Assembly (NCBI GenBank): GCA_028023455.1
Contig: JAQFVV010012418.1
Coordinates: forward strand, 7,745,244-7,809,243
Direction: 5' to 3'
DNA length: 64,000 bases
DNA from: Epiperipatus broadwayi
Lineage: Eukaryota > Onychophora > Udeonychophora > Euonychophora > Peripatidae
Positions 50,071 to 61,679 of the stretch are shown piece by piece. The notes below the pieces were generated by a model. It made no database searches, was not told the origin of the DNA, and saw nothing but the letters and a program-made list of their open reading frames with translations. The stretch's first letter is position 1. Each line of letters starts with the position of its first letter. The position numbers and the translations under genes are program-made.

Positions 50071-51058
50071 CTGCTGGATTTGAATCCACAAGGGAGAGGA
50101 GATCATTAAATAGCCATGCTGCTAAACATAATCCACGCCCGATGTAATTTTCACACAATGTGTTGTTAGTAGTAAATTTCGCCTTGTCCCTCCGTTCTAA
50201 CATGCTGATCCCATGAACGAAGCTTCCGTACTCCGTGCTACTGAACTTTACATATGTCTTTCCAATGAAATGAAGTGCTATCTCAAATCATCCCGCTACC
50301 CTAGATCTAGTGACAATACCGATGGACTGATTCCTAGTGAAATGCTTTTCTCAATCATCAAGGTAAAGAACTCAGACCGCTTATAATTCCTAAAATCCTG
50401 CCTTCTATGTAATGTGTATATTTTAAACTATATCTTTTAAATGTCTTCAAATATATATAACTCTATATAACTAATCTATGCTAAGCCTCTTATAAAATGT
50501 TTTTCTTTTATTTTATTTAAAAGCGGCCAATAATTTTTATTAACATTTTTATGTATTTATATTTTAAAGTTAATGCCAATAATATTCTAAAATCGCCAGC
50601 ATATAACTTATTTTGTTTTCCCCACCCATCATTTACTGGGTAAATAATTTATAATTGATAAAAACAAGTCTTATTCGGCTTGCCCAGATGCTCGCGATTT
50701 TAGAGAAATAAATTAATTATATTGTTCATGTTTACTGTTGAAAAACAGATTTGACATCTGTTTTTCCCATTCTCCTTCCTAAATAATGCGCTATCTTTTA
50801 TCTTTCAACTATATTATATATGTAAATTTCATCTTAGCTATTACGACCACCCTTTTTATTTTGCAATCAATTAATGTATTTCCACAAGGGCATAAATCAA
50901 CCAAAATTGAGATTTAATGTGTAAAACGTAATGAATAATATTAAGTAATATAATGTAAAGGGGGGAGGGGGGCCTTAACCTTTTATTCTATGTTTATATG
51001 TATAATTATTATCCCTGTTTGCTTAAAGTGAAGCCATGTCATTACGCTGAATAGTTCA

Positions 51059-51454
51059 TCATTCGTGGGCAATAAATACGTCCCAATAATCTTTAATTTC
51101 AGAAGTATATTTATGTTTTATTATTAAGCGTTTCGTGCATAAAGGCCATTTCGTTTTATATATATGTTCGTGCTTCTTTCTCACATGGAGGTCATCGCAC
51201 AGTCGAGCCCCATCGTCGTTCTCACTGTCCTTAAACCAGGCTGTAAAAATCACCTGGGGGACATCCACGGTCTTACGAGCATGCTTTATACGGGGATCGC
51301 TCTGGAAAAACCAGCCCGATAATGACATAGCCGGCCGCCCTTCATCTCAATACCGACCCTGCCTATGTTGCAGAGGAAATCGGTCAACTTCGTTCTCAGA
51401 ATTCGTGAAGCACACTCCAGGATCCATAAATGGACCGACCCAATCAGCCACCAT
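51059..51454 (-). other. antisense reading frame in 5' LTR
   Basis: On the minus strand an ATG at 51454 opens 35 codons (MVADWVGPFMDPGVCF...), meets a TGA, and continues in the same frame from an ATG at 51328 for 89 codons to 51059 (MSLSGWFFQSDPRIKHARKT ... DYWDVFIAHE). The composition is protein-like, with several Trp, balanced charges and no low complexity, unlike chance frames in this AT-rich window. I recognise no domain. The 3' LTR copy (60486-60223, 87 codons) keeps the frame through an in-frame 6-base deletion but has many amino-acid changes. It could be a captured host exon, a relic accessory gene or a chance frame in a GC-richer patch. Confidence 0.4.
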
Positions 51455-52270
51455 GCACGCACCGCTTTTCCCTTATCTTATCATTCGCCCAGAAGTATTC
51501 ATAAGCCGTAATGAAATGATTTATTTAAACAAACATATGTCCCTTATTTTAATATAAGTATTAATACGATAAATTTAGTATCGTTTGTGTAAATTGTTCA
51601 TTACCCATCCCGCGCATTAATTATCTAAAATTCCCAGTTAACCGTCATATTAAATGTAATCAAATATTATCTGTGTTAAAATTATTGTTTGAAGTAATCA
51701 AATGCTCTTTTCGTTTCTGGGGGTGTGATAGCGTTCTAATAATCTATTCTAATAGCGCTAATTTACTCAAACACATACATATATTATTGGCATAGCCGCA
51801 ATTATCATGTTATTGTATAAAATGATTCAAATAAATATCTATAATAATCCTGAGGCTCACGTCGGCTAAATGACCCGACATAATTATTATTAATAAATCG
51901 TAAATATATATACATCAAACTCGAATCAGTGCTTTCTTTAGTTAAGATAAATATTAAGTTATTTCTTAAGCTTAAATATGACTAGATGATCTCCGCTCTA
52001 CACATAATTAACATGCTCGTTATTAAGTTATTCTATCATGAGTTAGCCTTGAGTCTTTTGTGTCTCCGATGATCGATGCCGGCGGATGAGAAGTGGATTA
52101 ATCGATGTCATCGGGATTGTTGCTCATAATGTTATAGATCTGGGGAATAGGCAAATAGGGCAGAATTCATGAGTGCTCCTGACCTGTGTATCTTGCGCAT
52201 GATTGGATTCGAGGTACTTTTGCCTAGATGCTAGATCTTGTTATGTGAACATACAAATCCGACCGGCACA

Positions 52271-54279
52271 GATTTTTTTTTTTCTCCGGGTTTGTCGCAT
52301 CAATGTAGGGCTTCGAATACAAACACCCATATACCTGAGATAGTAGTAGATAGTGATAGATATAACATATGTTTTAAAAAAAAAAAAAAATTTTGAAAAA
52401 TTTTTTTCTGAAAATTTTTTTTCGGACACCCAGCTTAAAATTTTTTTTTGAATATTGGTACACACTCCCTGTGAGTCATTGTTAATATAAATATAAATAT
52501 TTTCTCTCAGTATATATATAAAAATATGTTTCAAGTAAATAGTATGTCATATACTCAGTATTTTTTTTCCACATAAAAGTTTAAAAAGTTTTTTTTCGTT
52601 TTCACGAACCTATAAAATAAAATAGTGGCAGTTTTGTTTTGTTTTCTTTCACGTATATGATTTGAATAATGATAGTGTTATATAATGTTTTATTCCTTGT
52701 CCGTAAATGTTTATTACATGTATAATTCTCGTGAGTTTTTTTAAAAAAAGAAGTAAAGAGAAGTAACAGCTTTTAAGGGGCTTTTACTCTCATATTAATT
52801 AAAGATAAAGAAGTGGTTTCCCAAATAATGTTTATAGTTTTCGTATACATGTAAGTTTCCAGTAATATAAAAGAATGATAGCTTTTAAGGGGCTCTCATT
52901 TTATAAAATAAAATGTGTTTTTTTTTTTTTAAAGAAGTGAATAAGATGTTGCGTAATATTTTCTTTTTGGTCATAGACGTGAAATTACATGCAGGATGCT
53001 CGTAAATAAAATAATGTTAGTTTTAAAAGAACCTCCACAGATAATAAAATAAAAAGTATGTTTTAGATAGTGTCTTTATATAATATTTTCCATGAATGAT
53101 TTTAATAACATAAAAGTATTTTCGAGTTTACAGTATGATAAAATAGTGTTAGCTTTTAAGGGGCCTTCACATTGATAATAAAAATAAAGTATGTGTTCTA
53201 AATAGTAGCGTTTATATATATAAAAGTTTCCATAAATGATTTTAAATAACAAAATATTTCGAATTTACAATGTAATAAAATAGTGATAGCTTTTAAGAGG
53301 CTTTCGCATTTAAAGATAGAAAGATAGTAAAGTAGTGTGTGCGTTAAATAATATAATAATTTTTTCTGAATGTTTTAAATAATGATGTTAAATATAAAAA
53401 AAAAATTTTTCCTTGTTAATACATCTGTTAAATAAGTATTTTAAATTTATAATATGTTCAAGTCTGAGAGTTAAATAAGTGACAGCTTTTAAATGGTTTC
53501 ACTGTTAAAAATAATAAAACAAAGATTCTAATAATCGCAAAGGTGCAAAAGAAGAAATTTTTTTTGAAATGTTTTAATAATACTAATGCGTAGCTAACGG
53601 TTGTAAGTCAATGAAAAATAAAATGATATTTTGTGTTACATTTTCATCCTCTTATATAAATATGTGCTAAGGCCATAATAATTTTTTTGTTAAACTAAAT
53701 GTATAACTATTTAAGTATACAACCCATTAATAGCAGATCATCTGGTCAGAACATATAGCCCTATCCCTTTGGCTGGTGCCTGGTATTAATACCAAAATAA
53801 ATTTGCCAATAGGTGATCGAGTTAACTTAAAATAAAAAGAGTTTGAAAGCAATGGTTCATAAAAGTTGTATAGAGTTTTTTTCGGTTTAAAATAAATGTA
53901 TTAAGTATATCAATGCAATCGTTAATTAATCATATTGTCAAGATGTTTCAGGTACTGAAGAACAACTCCCAAAACAGACCACGAAAGAAGACATAAAGAA
54001 GGCCAGGTAGAAATTATAATAAATTTTTTATATATTTTGCATTAAAGAGCAGTTAGAAAACTAGATCTAGAAACAATTAATATTAAATGATATTAAATAA
54101 CAAGTAGGATAGCAATAATCAGTTTAAGAAATAAAACTTGAGAGCATGGGAGGGGGAGAGCAGAGTAAGGGAAGAGTGTAGAATGGGGGGAGGAGGTGTA
54201 TCATTCCATAGGATAGAAAAATCATAGGACCAACTATCGTATTTTTTTCTGTATTGTAGCTATTCAGAGTCAGAAATAT
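52271..54279 (+). other. 5' leader of LTR element
   Basis: About 2 kb between the LTR and gag with no open frame. It starts GATTTTTTTTTTTCTCCGGG; no standard tRNA primer-binding site (TGG...) follows the LTR, so the priming mechanism is unclear. It is rich in A/T homopolymers (52370-52450), contains a repeat array (52623-53502), and has a purine-rich G-run segment at 54146-54200 just before gag. Confidence 0.7.
52623..53502 (+). repeat. diverged tandem array in leader (about 110-195 bp units)
   Basis: The core TAGCTTTTAAGGGGCCTTCAC, or variants, recurs at about 52766, 52878, 53016, 53147, 53284 and 53480, with a weaker first unit at 52623. Each is usually preceded by ATAAAATAGTG-like sequence and followed by ATAATAAAATAAA and a TTTCCATGAATGATTTTAAATAA-like stretch. 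Spacings are roughly 112, 138, 131, 137 and 196 bases. Confidence 0.8.
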
Positions 54280-54947
54280 ATGTATAACATAATGAGTTAC
54301 CATAGCGCAGATAACCTCGAAGTATCAAACCTTGCACAATTGATCCAAGTAAAAACCTTTCAGGGAGAAGTGGAAGAAAATCTGATGGGGCACATTAACA
54401 GCCTGAAAGAGTTTTTCTCTTTCTATCCACTAGATCATGAGAGCCAGATAATAATAGCAAGCCAGCATCTAAAGCAGACCGCCAGGAACTGGTGGCATTC
54501 TCTAACAAAAAGACCAAGCACTTTCCGGGAATATGAGACAGCCTTGTTAAAAAACACTATTGGAGTGAAGAGAGGCAGGAAAGGACACTTCAAAACTTAA
54601 CCGCTGAAAAATATTCGAAAAAAGGGGGCACATATACGCAATTTTTCCTCCATCAAGTGGCTCAGATGCGGACACTTACAGCATTCCCATATTCAGATTT
54701 GCACATTATCAAGATTATCCGATCTAACATGCCACCATGGCTACAAAGCATGATGATAGTTAGCAGAAACACTGATGTTGAGGAGATGATCCAATTCTTG
54801 ACCTCCATAGCCTATGGATATGATCATCCACAACCAATCAAGAAGGCAGGGGGAGTCAACGATAAAGTGGACCAAGTAGACAATATGAGCAATATGAAAA
54901 AAAATAGATATGCATCAATTAATAGCATAATAATTCACATACAATGA
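54280..54947 (+). pseudogene. gag: gag-like gene of LTR element (frameshifted)
   Basis: The start ATG at 54280 gives a Ty3/gypsy Gag capsid-like domain: LIQVKTFQGEVEENLMGHIN, then FFSFYPLDHESQIIIA, LKQTARNWWHSL and a FREYETAL block. The A-x-x-WW signature is typical of retrotransposon Gag. Near 54550, in an A-rich run, the frame shifts. The first frame stops at 54600, while the homologous reading continues in frame 3 (..HYWSEERQERTLQNL, then FFLHQVAQMRTL) to a TGA at 54945-54947. No CCHC zinc knuckle is visible before the end. The last codons overlap the pol start as ATGA. Gag would form virus-like particles; this copy cannot make an intact one. Confidence 0.85.
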
Positions 54948-56389
54948 TCATACATGAAGGAGAGGAGTCTGTGAAAACAAGGGAGGCCTGCGTATTCCCC
55001 ACCCTAAAAATGGATGCGAAGGGTCATGTTACGTATGCTTTATTGGACACTGGGAGCCAGGTATCACTGGCATCAAAATCATGGATTCAGCAGTTGCAGA
55101 AAGATAAAGGAGCATGTGTGCAGCTACCAATGCACCCTATTCATTTGGTCCTAGCAAATGGAAAGAAAACCATGAGCGAAAATTACCAAATCTGGCTAGA
55201 AATCAAATTTTCTGCGGAACGATTTGGCCATACCTTCTTAGTTGTCCCGGGGCTAGTATATGATGTAGTATTGGGGTCCAATTTTCTGACTCAGCATAAT
55301 GGGGTCATTGATTATCCAGGAAAGATATGCCACTTAGGGAATGAACCCCTGAAATTTGAAGCAGCAGAATCACCAAAGACCGAGACAATTAGTTGCTTCA
55401 TCCAACCTGTGAATCCAGGGATTATCAATACCAAGGTTAGGGAATCAGCATTGATAGAACCAAAAGATCAACAAACACTGAGGACAATATTGGAAAACCA
55501 CGTCAAAGTTTTTTCCAACACCCCAGGGAAAATACGTGGATATACCCACCGCATACAAGTAAAAGATGAGTCATACGCCCAATCCAAGACCTACCCTATC
55601 CCATTCCAATATCGGGAGGAGATCGAGCAACAAATTTGCCAGATGATGGAATGGGACATAATCAAAAGGAGCCCCTCACCGTACAACAACCCGCTGGTAG
55701 TAGTTAAGAAAAAAAATGGAACCCTACGACTGTGCCTTGACACCCGCCGGCTTAATAGTATGACAATCCCAGAAAGAGATATCCCACCACCCATCCAAGA
55801 CATTTTTGTCCAACTTGCAGGGAAAACGTTTTTCTCCACTTTGGACCTCACAGCCAGTTACTGGCAGATGGTTTTGGATCCATGGGACAGGAAATACACT
55901 GCGTTCAGGTACCAAGGGCAAACCCATGTCTTTAAAAGAGTTCCTTTCGGACTCATCAATAGTGGAGCAGGGCTAATGCAGTGCTTAAAAAGAATCATCT
56001 CTGAAGATATGCAGAAGCACATGGTTTGTTATGTGGATGATATTGTTATCGCGTCCGCAGATCTCACCGAACACATGACGTACTTGACTCGGTTTTTCCA
56101 AGAGTGTGCCAAAGAAAATATCACAATCAAACTCAAAAAAATCCAATTGGCGGTTAAAGAAATCACCTTCCTAGGCCACGTCATAAATGAGCATGGGATT
56201 AAAGTGCATCCAGAGAAAATTGAGGCAATCAAGAAATTCCCAAAACCAACAACCAGAAAACAGGTCAAATCCTTTCTTGGTCTGTGTAATTTTTATCATA
56301 GGTTTTATCCTGCATTTTCTAATGAAACCAGGAATTTAGTGGACCTCCTCCGCAAAGATAAAAGGTGGGAATGTACAGATGTGCATTGA
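54944..56389 (+). pseudogene. pol: pol: protease and reverse transcriptase
   Basis: The ATG at 54944 overlaps the gag stop. The 481-codon frame opens with an aspartic protease: LLDTGSQVSLAS at residues 33-44 (catalytic DTG 35-37) and a VVLGSNFL flap-distal motif at 108-115. The reverse transcriptase follows: YPIPFQYREEIEQQI near residue 215, SPYNNPLVVVKKKNGTLRLC, STLDLTASYWQM with catalytic Asp about 301, FGLINSGAG, and YVDD at 363-366 (56030-56041). The thumb/connection has FLGHVINEHGIKVHPEK and FLGLCNFYHRF. All main RT catalytic residues are present. The frame ends at 56389 because of a one-base shift near 56380-56390; RNase H continues in another frame. The polyprotein would normally be cut by its own protease. 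Confidence 0.93.
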
Positions 56390-56834
56390 CCAGGACATGG
56401 AAAACATAAAAACTAAGTTCCTTCAAACTGTCATGCTCCATCACCCTGACTTTAACCACCCATTTTACATCCAAATGGACAGTAGCAAGAAAGGTCTAGG
56501 AGCGGTCCTGTTTCAGATGAGTCCAGAAGGACAACATCGAGTGTTATACTTCAGCAGCTGAACTTTAAAGGATGCAGAGATCAACTATACCACTACAGAG
56601 CAAGAAGCCCTTGCAATCATCTGGGCATGTCAAAAGTTCAAACAGTTCCTTTTAGGGTCCGAAGTTATCATTGTTACAGATCATAAATGCTTGGAATTTT
56701 TGAACAGGAGTTTCTTGACAAATGACCGATTAATAAGATGGAGCCTCTTTCTACAGAAATTTCGATATAAGGTGATATATTGCCCGGGTCCAGAAAATGT
56801 TGTGACAGATGTATTAAGTTGACATCCCATACCT
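56379..56834 (+). pseudogene. pol: pol: RNase H domain (two in-frame stops)
   Basis: After the frameshift, frame 3 encodes a Ty3/gypsy RNase H: FYIQMDSSKKGLGAVLFQ, then LYFSS, a TGA at 56559-56561, TLKDAEINYTTTEQEALAII, LLGSEVIIVTDHKCLEFLN and YCPGPENVVTDVLS, followed by TGA at 56820-56822 just before HPIP. The catalytic acidic residues (Asp of QMDSS, Glu of EQEAL, Asp of VTDHK, Asp of VTDVLS) are all present. Both stops fall where the family usually has Arg (SSRTL, LSRHP), consistent with CGA to TGA decay. It removes RNA from RNA-DNA hybrids during reverse transcription. Confidence 0.9.
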
Positions 56835-58115
56835 ATGGAGCCAAAAAACCCAGCAGTAATAGATCAGACTATAAAGATTATGATCATGACCAAAGATACC
56901 ACTATGGACTCAAAATTAAAGAACCTGCGATACTGGCAAGATCTAAGTCCACAATATGGGGCGATCATCTGCCAGTTGAATGAAAACTGTACCTATGGGG
57001 CCAAACATCCCAATAGATGGCTCTCACAATACAGAATCATGGAGGGGGTTTTGAAAATCAACACGAAGAGTAAGGATAACCTATGGAAAATAGTGACTCC
57101 GAATCAGTTAAGAGACCAGTTAATAAGGCACATACATGAAGCCTTAGGACACTATGGACGAAGGAAAATTGAGGCATTACGGTGCCAATTTTACTGGCCA
57201 GGCATGTATGCCCAGATACTAGCACATTGAGGAAATGTGCTATTTGTGCCCAATGTAAATTCCCAAACCAATCCTATGCTGGGGCTAGCAAACCAGTGAT
57301 AGCTATGGCTCCCAATGAGTTACTGGCCATTGATTCATTATGGTCCCCTGCCAAAGTTCCGAGGTTTCCAATACCTATTGGTGACATATGACGTTTTTTC
57401 TAAATATGTACAAGCATACTCCGTAAAAACTGCTGATTCCAAAAATGTCATTCGTGTTCTCCAAGACATACAATTCCAAAATGTAGGGAAGCCCCACACC
57501 ATACTATCAGATCATGGGTCTGCATTCACTTCAAACACATGGAAGACTTGGATCTCCAAGCAAAAGCTGATGCACCGACTCATGTCCATAAGGAACCCGC
57601 AATCCAACCCGTGTGAGCGAGTCATGCAGGAAATCAATAGACTGTTCCATACGCACCTTATGACTAACCACCAACGTTGGGTAGACAAAACCAAAGAAGT
57701 GGTTGGCTACATCAATCATACGATAAATGAGTCAACCGGATTTACACCAAGACGACTACATTATGGGGAACCATGCCCAAAATTCTTTAAGGTACTTTTA
57801 CCACATGATGATACCAACATCAACCCATTGCAGGATCAGGAGAGTGCAAGGCAACGTTTGGCACATATGGCCCAAATGCAGGGGCAAAGAGGACTCCCTT
57901 CACATCACAAATTTTGGGAAGGGGATGAGGTTTAGTTATGGAACCCCAAACCCAGCAACCCCACAAAAAAGGAATACAAAAAGTTCTTTTCGTTATATTA
58001 GGGACCTTATCGCATTGAAAGGGAATGTGGAGATAATGCGTTCTTACTGAAAGGAGGAAATGCGATCAAGGGGACTTATAATGCACAACAATTAGAGCCA
58101 TACATACCAGCAGAT
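56835..58115 (+). pseudogene. pol: pol: integrase with GPY/F module (broken)
   Basis: The N-terminal HHCC zinc-binding region reads LIRHIHEALGHYGRRKIEAL, CQFYWPGMY and, after a frameshift near 57225, KCAICAQCK. The catalytic core starts at ELLAID (frame 2). A further shift near 57330-57340 restores frame 3: YGPLPKFRGFQYLLVTYDVF, ILSDHGSAFTSNTW, NPQSNPCERVMQEINRL. The second Asp and the Glu are 34 residues apart by my count, near the usual 35. The C-terminus has GDEV, TAG (57933-57935), LWNPKPS, TAG (57999-58001), then GPYRIERE, a GPY/F module, ending near LEPYIPAD. Integrase inserts the cDNA copy into host DNA; this one has two shifts and two stops. Confidence 0.9.
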
Positions 58116-58582
58116 AGAGGGAGAAATTAGAGGAGAAGCCAGACAGATAGAACCTGATGACCTGGATATGGAATGGTAAATGATCTTAGGATTCTAATAA
58201 TTTCTATACGCTTTAGTTTTTTTTTTTAATTATTGATATGTTACTCTATTAACCAAGCAGTAAATAATTTATATATTATACCATAGTTTTGATATGTTAT
58301 TCTATTAACCAAGCAGTTTTTTTAATGTAAGTGAATTATTTGTATATGTATAGCATAGTTCTTATATCATTATCATATTATATCCACAATCAACTAAGCA
58401 AGTTTTTTTAAGGCAGTAAAATTTTAATATAACAGAGAGTTAGTATACCACAAGTGCAAGGCATAAAATTCTTTAGATACATCGCCGATCCAAAGTTGTT
58501 CTTTAGTTACCTGTACATCAAGTAAAAGCTTTTTTTTTCTTTTTTAACGATTTTTCATTTTTTTTCGGTAAGTTCAGGAAAA
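58116..58582 (+). other. 3' untranslated region and weak polypurine tract
   Basis: No open frame. AT-rich, with two near-repeats of GATATGTTA[C/T]TCTATTAACCAAGCAGT (58226-58252, 58291-58317). The LTR is preceded by AGGAAAA (58576-58582), a short polypurine tract able to prime plus-strand DNA. No env-like gene lies between integrase and the 3' LTR. Confidence 0.7.
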
Positions 58583-61426
58583 TGAAGCAGATGATCTGAT
58601 GCTCAGATCCTGCTTCACAGCCCACATCCAATCTCCTACCACCTAACCATATTCAAACTCGTCCTTACGCACGTATACACATAACTAATAATATATTTCT
58701 TTACCCAATAGTATAAAATAATGTAAACGTATGTGTCTTAATTTAAAATATTTAATCTAATAATAATATTCTCATGTGTATGCGGGCGTAAATAATAAAT
58801 ATATATGTATATTTTAGTGTAGGAGATTGTGATTGAATTAATAGTATATTATATATATAAGATATTATATATGATACTTATTATATTTTTCATATATAAG
58901 TTTGTAGCCAGAAATGATGCAATCTTGTTAGTAAGTCTCTCGAAAAACAATAACCCGGAAGACCCTTTAGATTAAAATAGATTACAAATTGGTAATAATA
59001 AAATAAACCCATTAGTGGAAATTGTCCATGCTAGCTTGTTTTAAAATCATAAGATTCATTTTAAAACAATCGTTCGAGAAACTGATAACAAACTTGCATT
59101 GTTTCAAACATCTTACCAGATAAGAGTATCCGGCCAAATGATTCCAAATGAAATCTAAGTGCTTAAACCGCCTCAGGTCCAGCAGTAGTTGCCTAGTTAC
59201 AAATTCAAATTAAAAGTATAAATACTGCTGAATTTGAATCCACAAAGGAGAGGAGATCATTAAATAAGCCATGCTGCTAAACATAATCCATGCCCGATGT
59301 AATTTTCATGCAATTTGTTGTGAGTAGTAAATTTCGCCTTGTCCCTCCGTTCTAACATGCTGATCCCATGAACGAAGCTTCCGTACTCTGTGCTACTGAA
59401 CTTTACATATGTCTTTCCACTGAAATGAAGTGCTATCTCAAATCATTCTGCTACCCTAGATCTAGTGATAATACCGATGGACTGATTCCTAGTGAAATGC
59501 TTTTCTCAATCATCAAGGTAAAGAACTCAGACTGCTTATAATTCCTAAAATCCTGCCTTCTATGTAATGTGTATATTTTAAACTATATCTTTTAAATGTC
59601 TTCAATATATATATATATATAACTCTATATAACTATCTATGCTAAGCCTCTTATAAAATGTTTTTCTTTTATTTTATTTAGAAAGCGGCCAATAATTTTT
59701 ATTAATATTTTTATGTATTTATAATTTAAAGTTAATGCCAATAATATTCTAAAATCACCAGCATATAACTTATTTTGTTTTCCCCACCCATCATTTACTG
59801 GGTAAATAATTTATAATTGATAAAAACAAGTCTTATTCGGCTTGCCCAGATGCTCACGATTTTAGAGAAATAAATTAATTATATTTTTCATGTTTACTGT
59901 TGAAAAACAGATTTGACATCTGTTTTTCCCATTCTCCTTCCTAAATAATGCGCTATCTTTTATCTTTCAATTATATTATATATGTAAATCTCATCTTAGC
60001 TATTACCACCACCCTTTTTATTTTGCAATCAATTAATGTATTTCCACAAGGGCATAAATCAACCAAAATTGAGGTTTATTAAATGTGTAAAACGTAATGA
60101 ATAATATTAAGTAATATAATGTAAGGGGGAGGGGGACCTTAACCTTTTATTCTATGTTTATATGTATAATTATTATCCCTGCTTGCTTAAAGTGAAGCCA
60201 TATCATTACACTGAATAGTTCATCATTCGTGGGCAATAAATATGTCCCAATAATCTTTAATTTCAGAAGTATATTTATGTTTTACTAATAAGCATTTAGT
60301 GCATAAAGGCCATTCTATTTTATATATATGTTCGTGCTTCTTTATTACATGGAGGCAACCGCAAAGTCGGACCCCATTCTCATTGTCCTTAAACCAGGCT
60401 GTAAAAATCACCTGGGGGACATCCACGGTCTTACGAGCATGCTTTATATGGGGATCGCTCTGGAAAAACCAGCCCGATAATGACATAACCGGCCGCCCTT
60501 CATCTCATTACCGACCCTGCCTATGTTGCAGAGAAATCGGTCAACTTCGTTCTCAGAATTCGTGAAGCACACTCCAGGATCCATAAATGGACCGACCCAA
60601 TCAGCCACCATGCACGCACCACTTTTCCCTTATCTTATCATTCACCCAGAAGTATTCATAAGCCGTAATGAAATGATTTATTTAAACAAGCATATGTCCC
60701 TTATTTTAATATAAGTATTAGTACGATAAATTTAATATCGTTTGTGTAAATTGTTCATTACCCATCCCGCGCATTAATTATCTAAAATTCCCAGTTAACC
60801 ATCATATTAAATGTAATCAAATATTATCTGTGTTAAAATTATTGTTTGAAGTAATCAAATGCTCTTTTCGTTTCTGGGGGTGTGATAGGTTCCAATAATC
60901 TATTCTAATAGCGCTAATTTACTCAAACACATACATATATTATTGGCATAGCCGCAATTATCATGTTATTGTATAAAATGATTCAAATAAATGTCTATAA
61001 TAATCCTGAGGCTCACATCGGCTAAATGACCCGACATAATTATTATTAATAAATCGTAAATATATATACATCAAACTCGAACCAGTGCTTTCTTTAGTTA
61101 AGATAAATATTAAGTTATTTCTTAAGCTTAAATATGACTAGATGATCTCCGCTCTACATATAATTAACATGCTCGTTATTAAGTTATTCTATCATGAGTT
61201 AGCCTTGAGTCTTTTGTGTCTCCGATGATCGATGCCGGCGGATGAGAAGTGGATTAATCGATGTCATCGGGATTGTTGCTCATAATGTTATAGATCTGGG
61301 GAATAGGCAAATAGGGCAGAATTCATGAGTGCTCCTGACCTGTGTATCTTGTGCACGATTGGATTCGAGGTACTTTTGCCTAGATGCTAGATCTTGTTAC
61401 GTGAACATACAAATCCGACCGGTACA
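58583..61426 (+). repeat. 3' LTR (2,844 bp)
   Basis: Starts TGAAGCAGATGATCTGATGC and ends CAAATCCGACCGGTACA. Compared with the 5' LTR it has scattered substitutions, many of them C/T or G/A at CG sites, plus short indels. The antisense frame is kept at 60486-60223, and the upstream part of that frame is broken by a one-base deletion near 60530. Confidence 0.96.
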
Positions 61427-61430
61427 ATAT

Positions 61431-61679
61431 ATAACTAATATTTTATGTTTTAAATTGCACTTTATGCAAAAAAGTGAAGCTTATTATTATTAGAAAAGAA
61501 TTATATGGCTGAGCACTTTCAGAGAACTTAAGTCTTTATATTCATAGCCTACTTTAAGCAAAGTTTAGCGGTAATTTATGCAAAATTTATGCAAAGTTTT
61601 CTTTCATAAAGACCATTTTCTGGAGATTGCAAAGCATGATTCTTTTCGATTTATTGCATAGTTGTCATTTGCAATAAAG
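61431..61679. other. AT-rich non-coding DNA
   Basis: 3' flank of the LTR element. No feature recognised. Confidence 0.5.

Larger units (their letters stand above)
49428..52270 (+). repeat. 5' LTR (2,843 bp)
   Basis: Starts TGAAGCAGATGATCTGATGC and ends CAAATCCGACCGGCACA. It is nearly identical to 58583-61426. The length is far above the few hundred bases usual for Ty3/gypsy LTRs. It holds a TATA box (50063), a G-rich run near 50958-50980 and a reading frame on the antisense strand. Confidence 0.96.
49428..61426 (+). mobile_element. Ty3/gypsy LTR retrotransposon, full structure, inactive
   Basis: A 12.0-kb element with LTRs of 2,843 bp (49428-52270) and 2,844 bp (58583-61426) beginning TG and ending CA. 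It is flanked by ATAT on both sides (49424-49427, 61427-61430), a 4-bp TSD, though in TA-rich DNA. The internal part has a 2-kb leader, gag at 54280-54947, and pol from 54944 to about 58115 in the order protease, reverse transcriptase, RNase H, integrase. That order defines Ty3/gypsy (Ty1/copia has integrase first). There is no env-like frame. Eight or so frameshifts and stops show it is dead. The two LTRs are very similar, differing by scattered substitutions and small indels, so insertion was not ancient. Confidence 0.95.

Noticed and set aside
51135-51557. 140-codon sense-strand frame in the LTR
   Set aside because: It overlaps the antisense frame in a GC-richer patch and is broken by a one-base deletion in the 3' LTR. 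I judged the antisense frame slightly more protein-like and listed only that.
58116-58582. env-like gene between integrase and 3' LTR
   Set aside because: Only about 470 bp of AT-rich sequence with no open frame, signal peptide or membrane segment.
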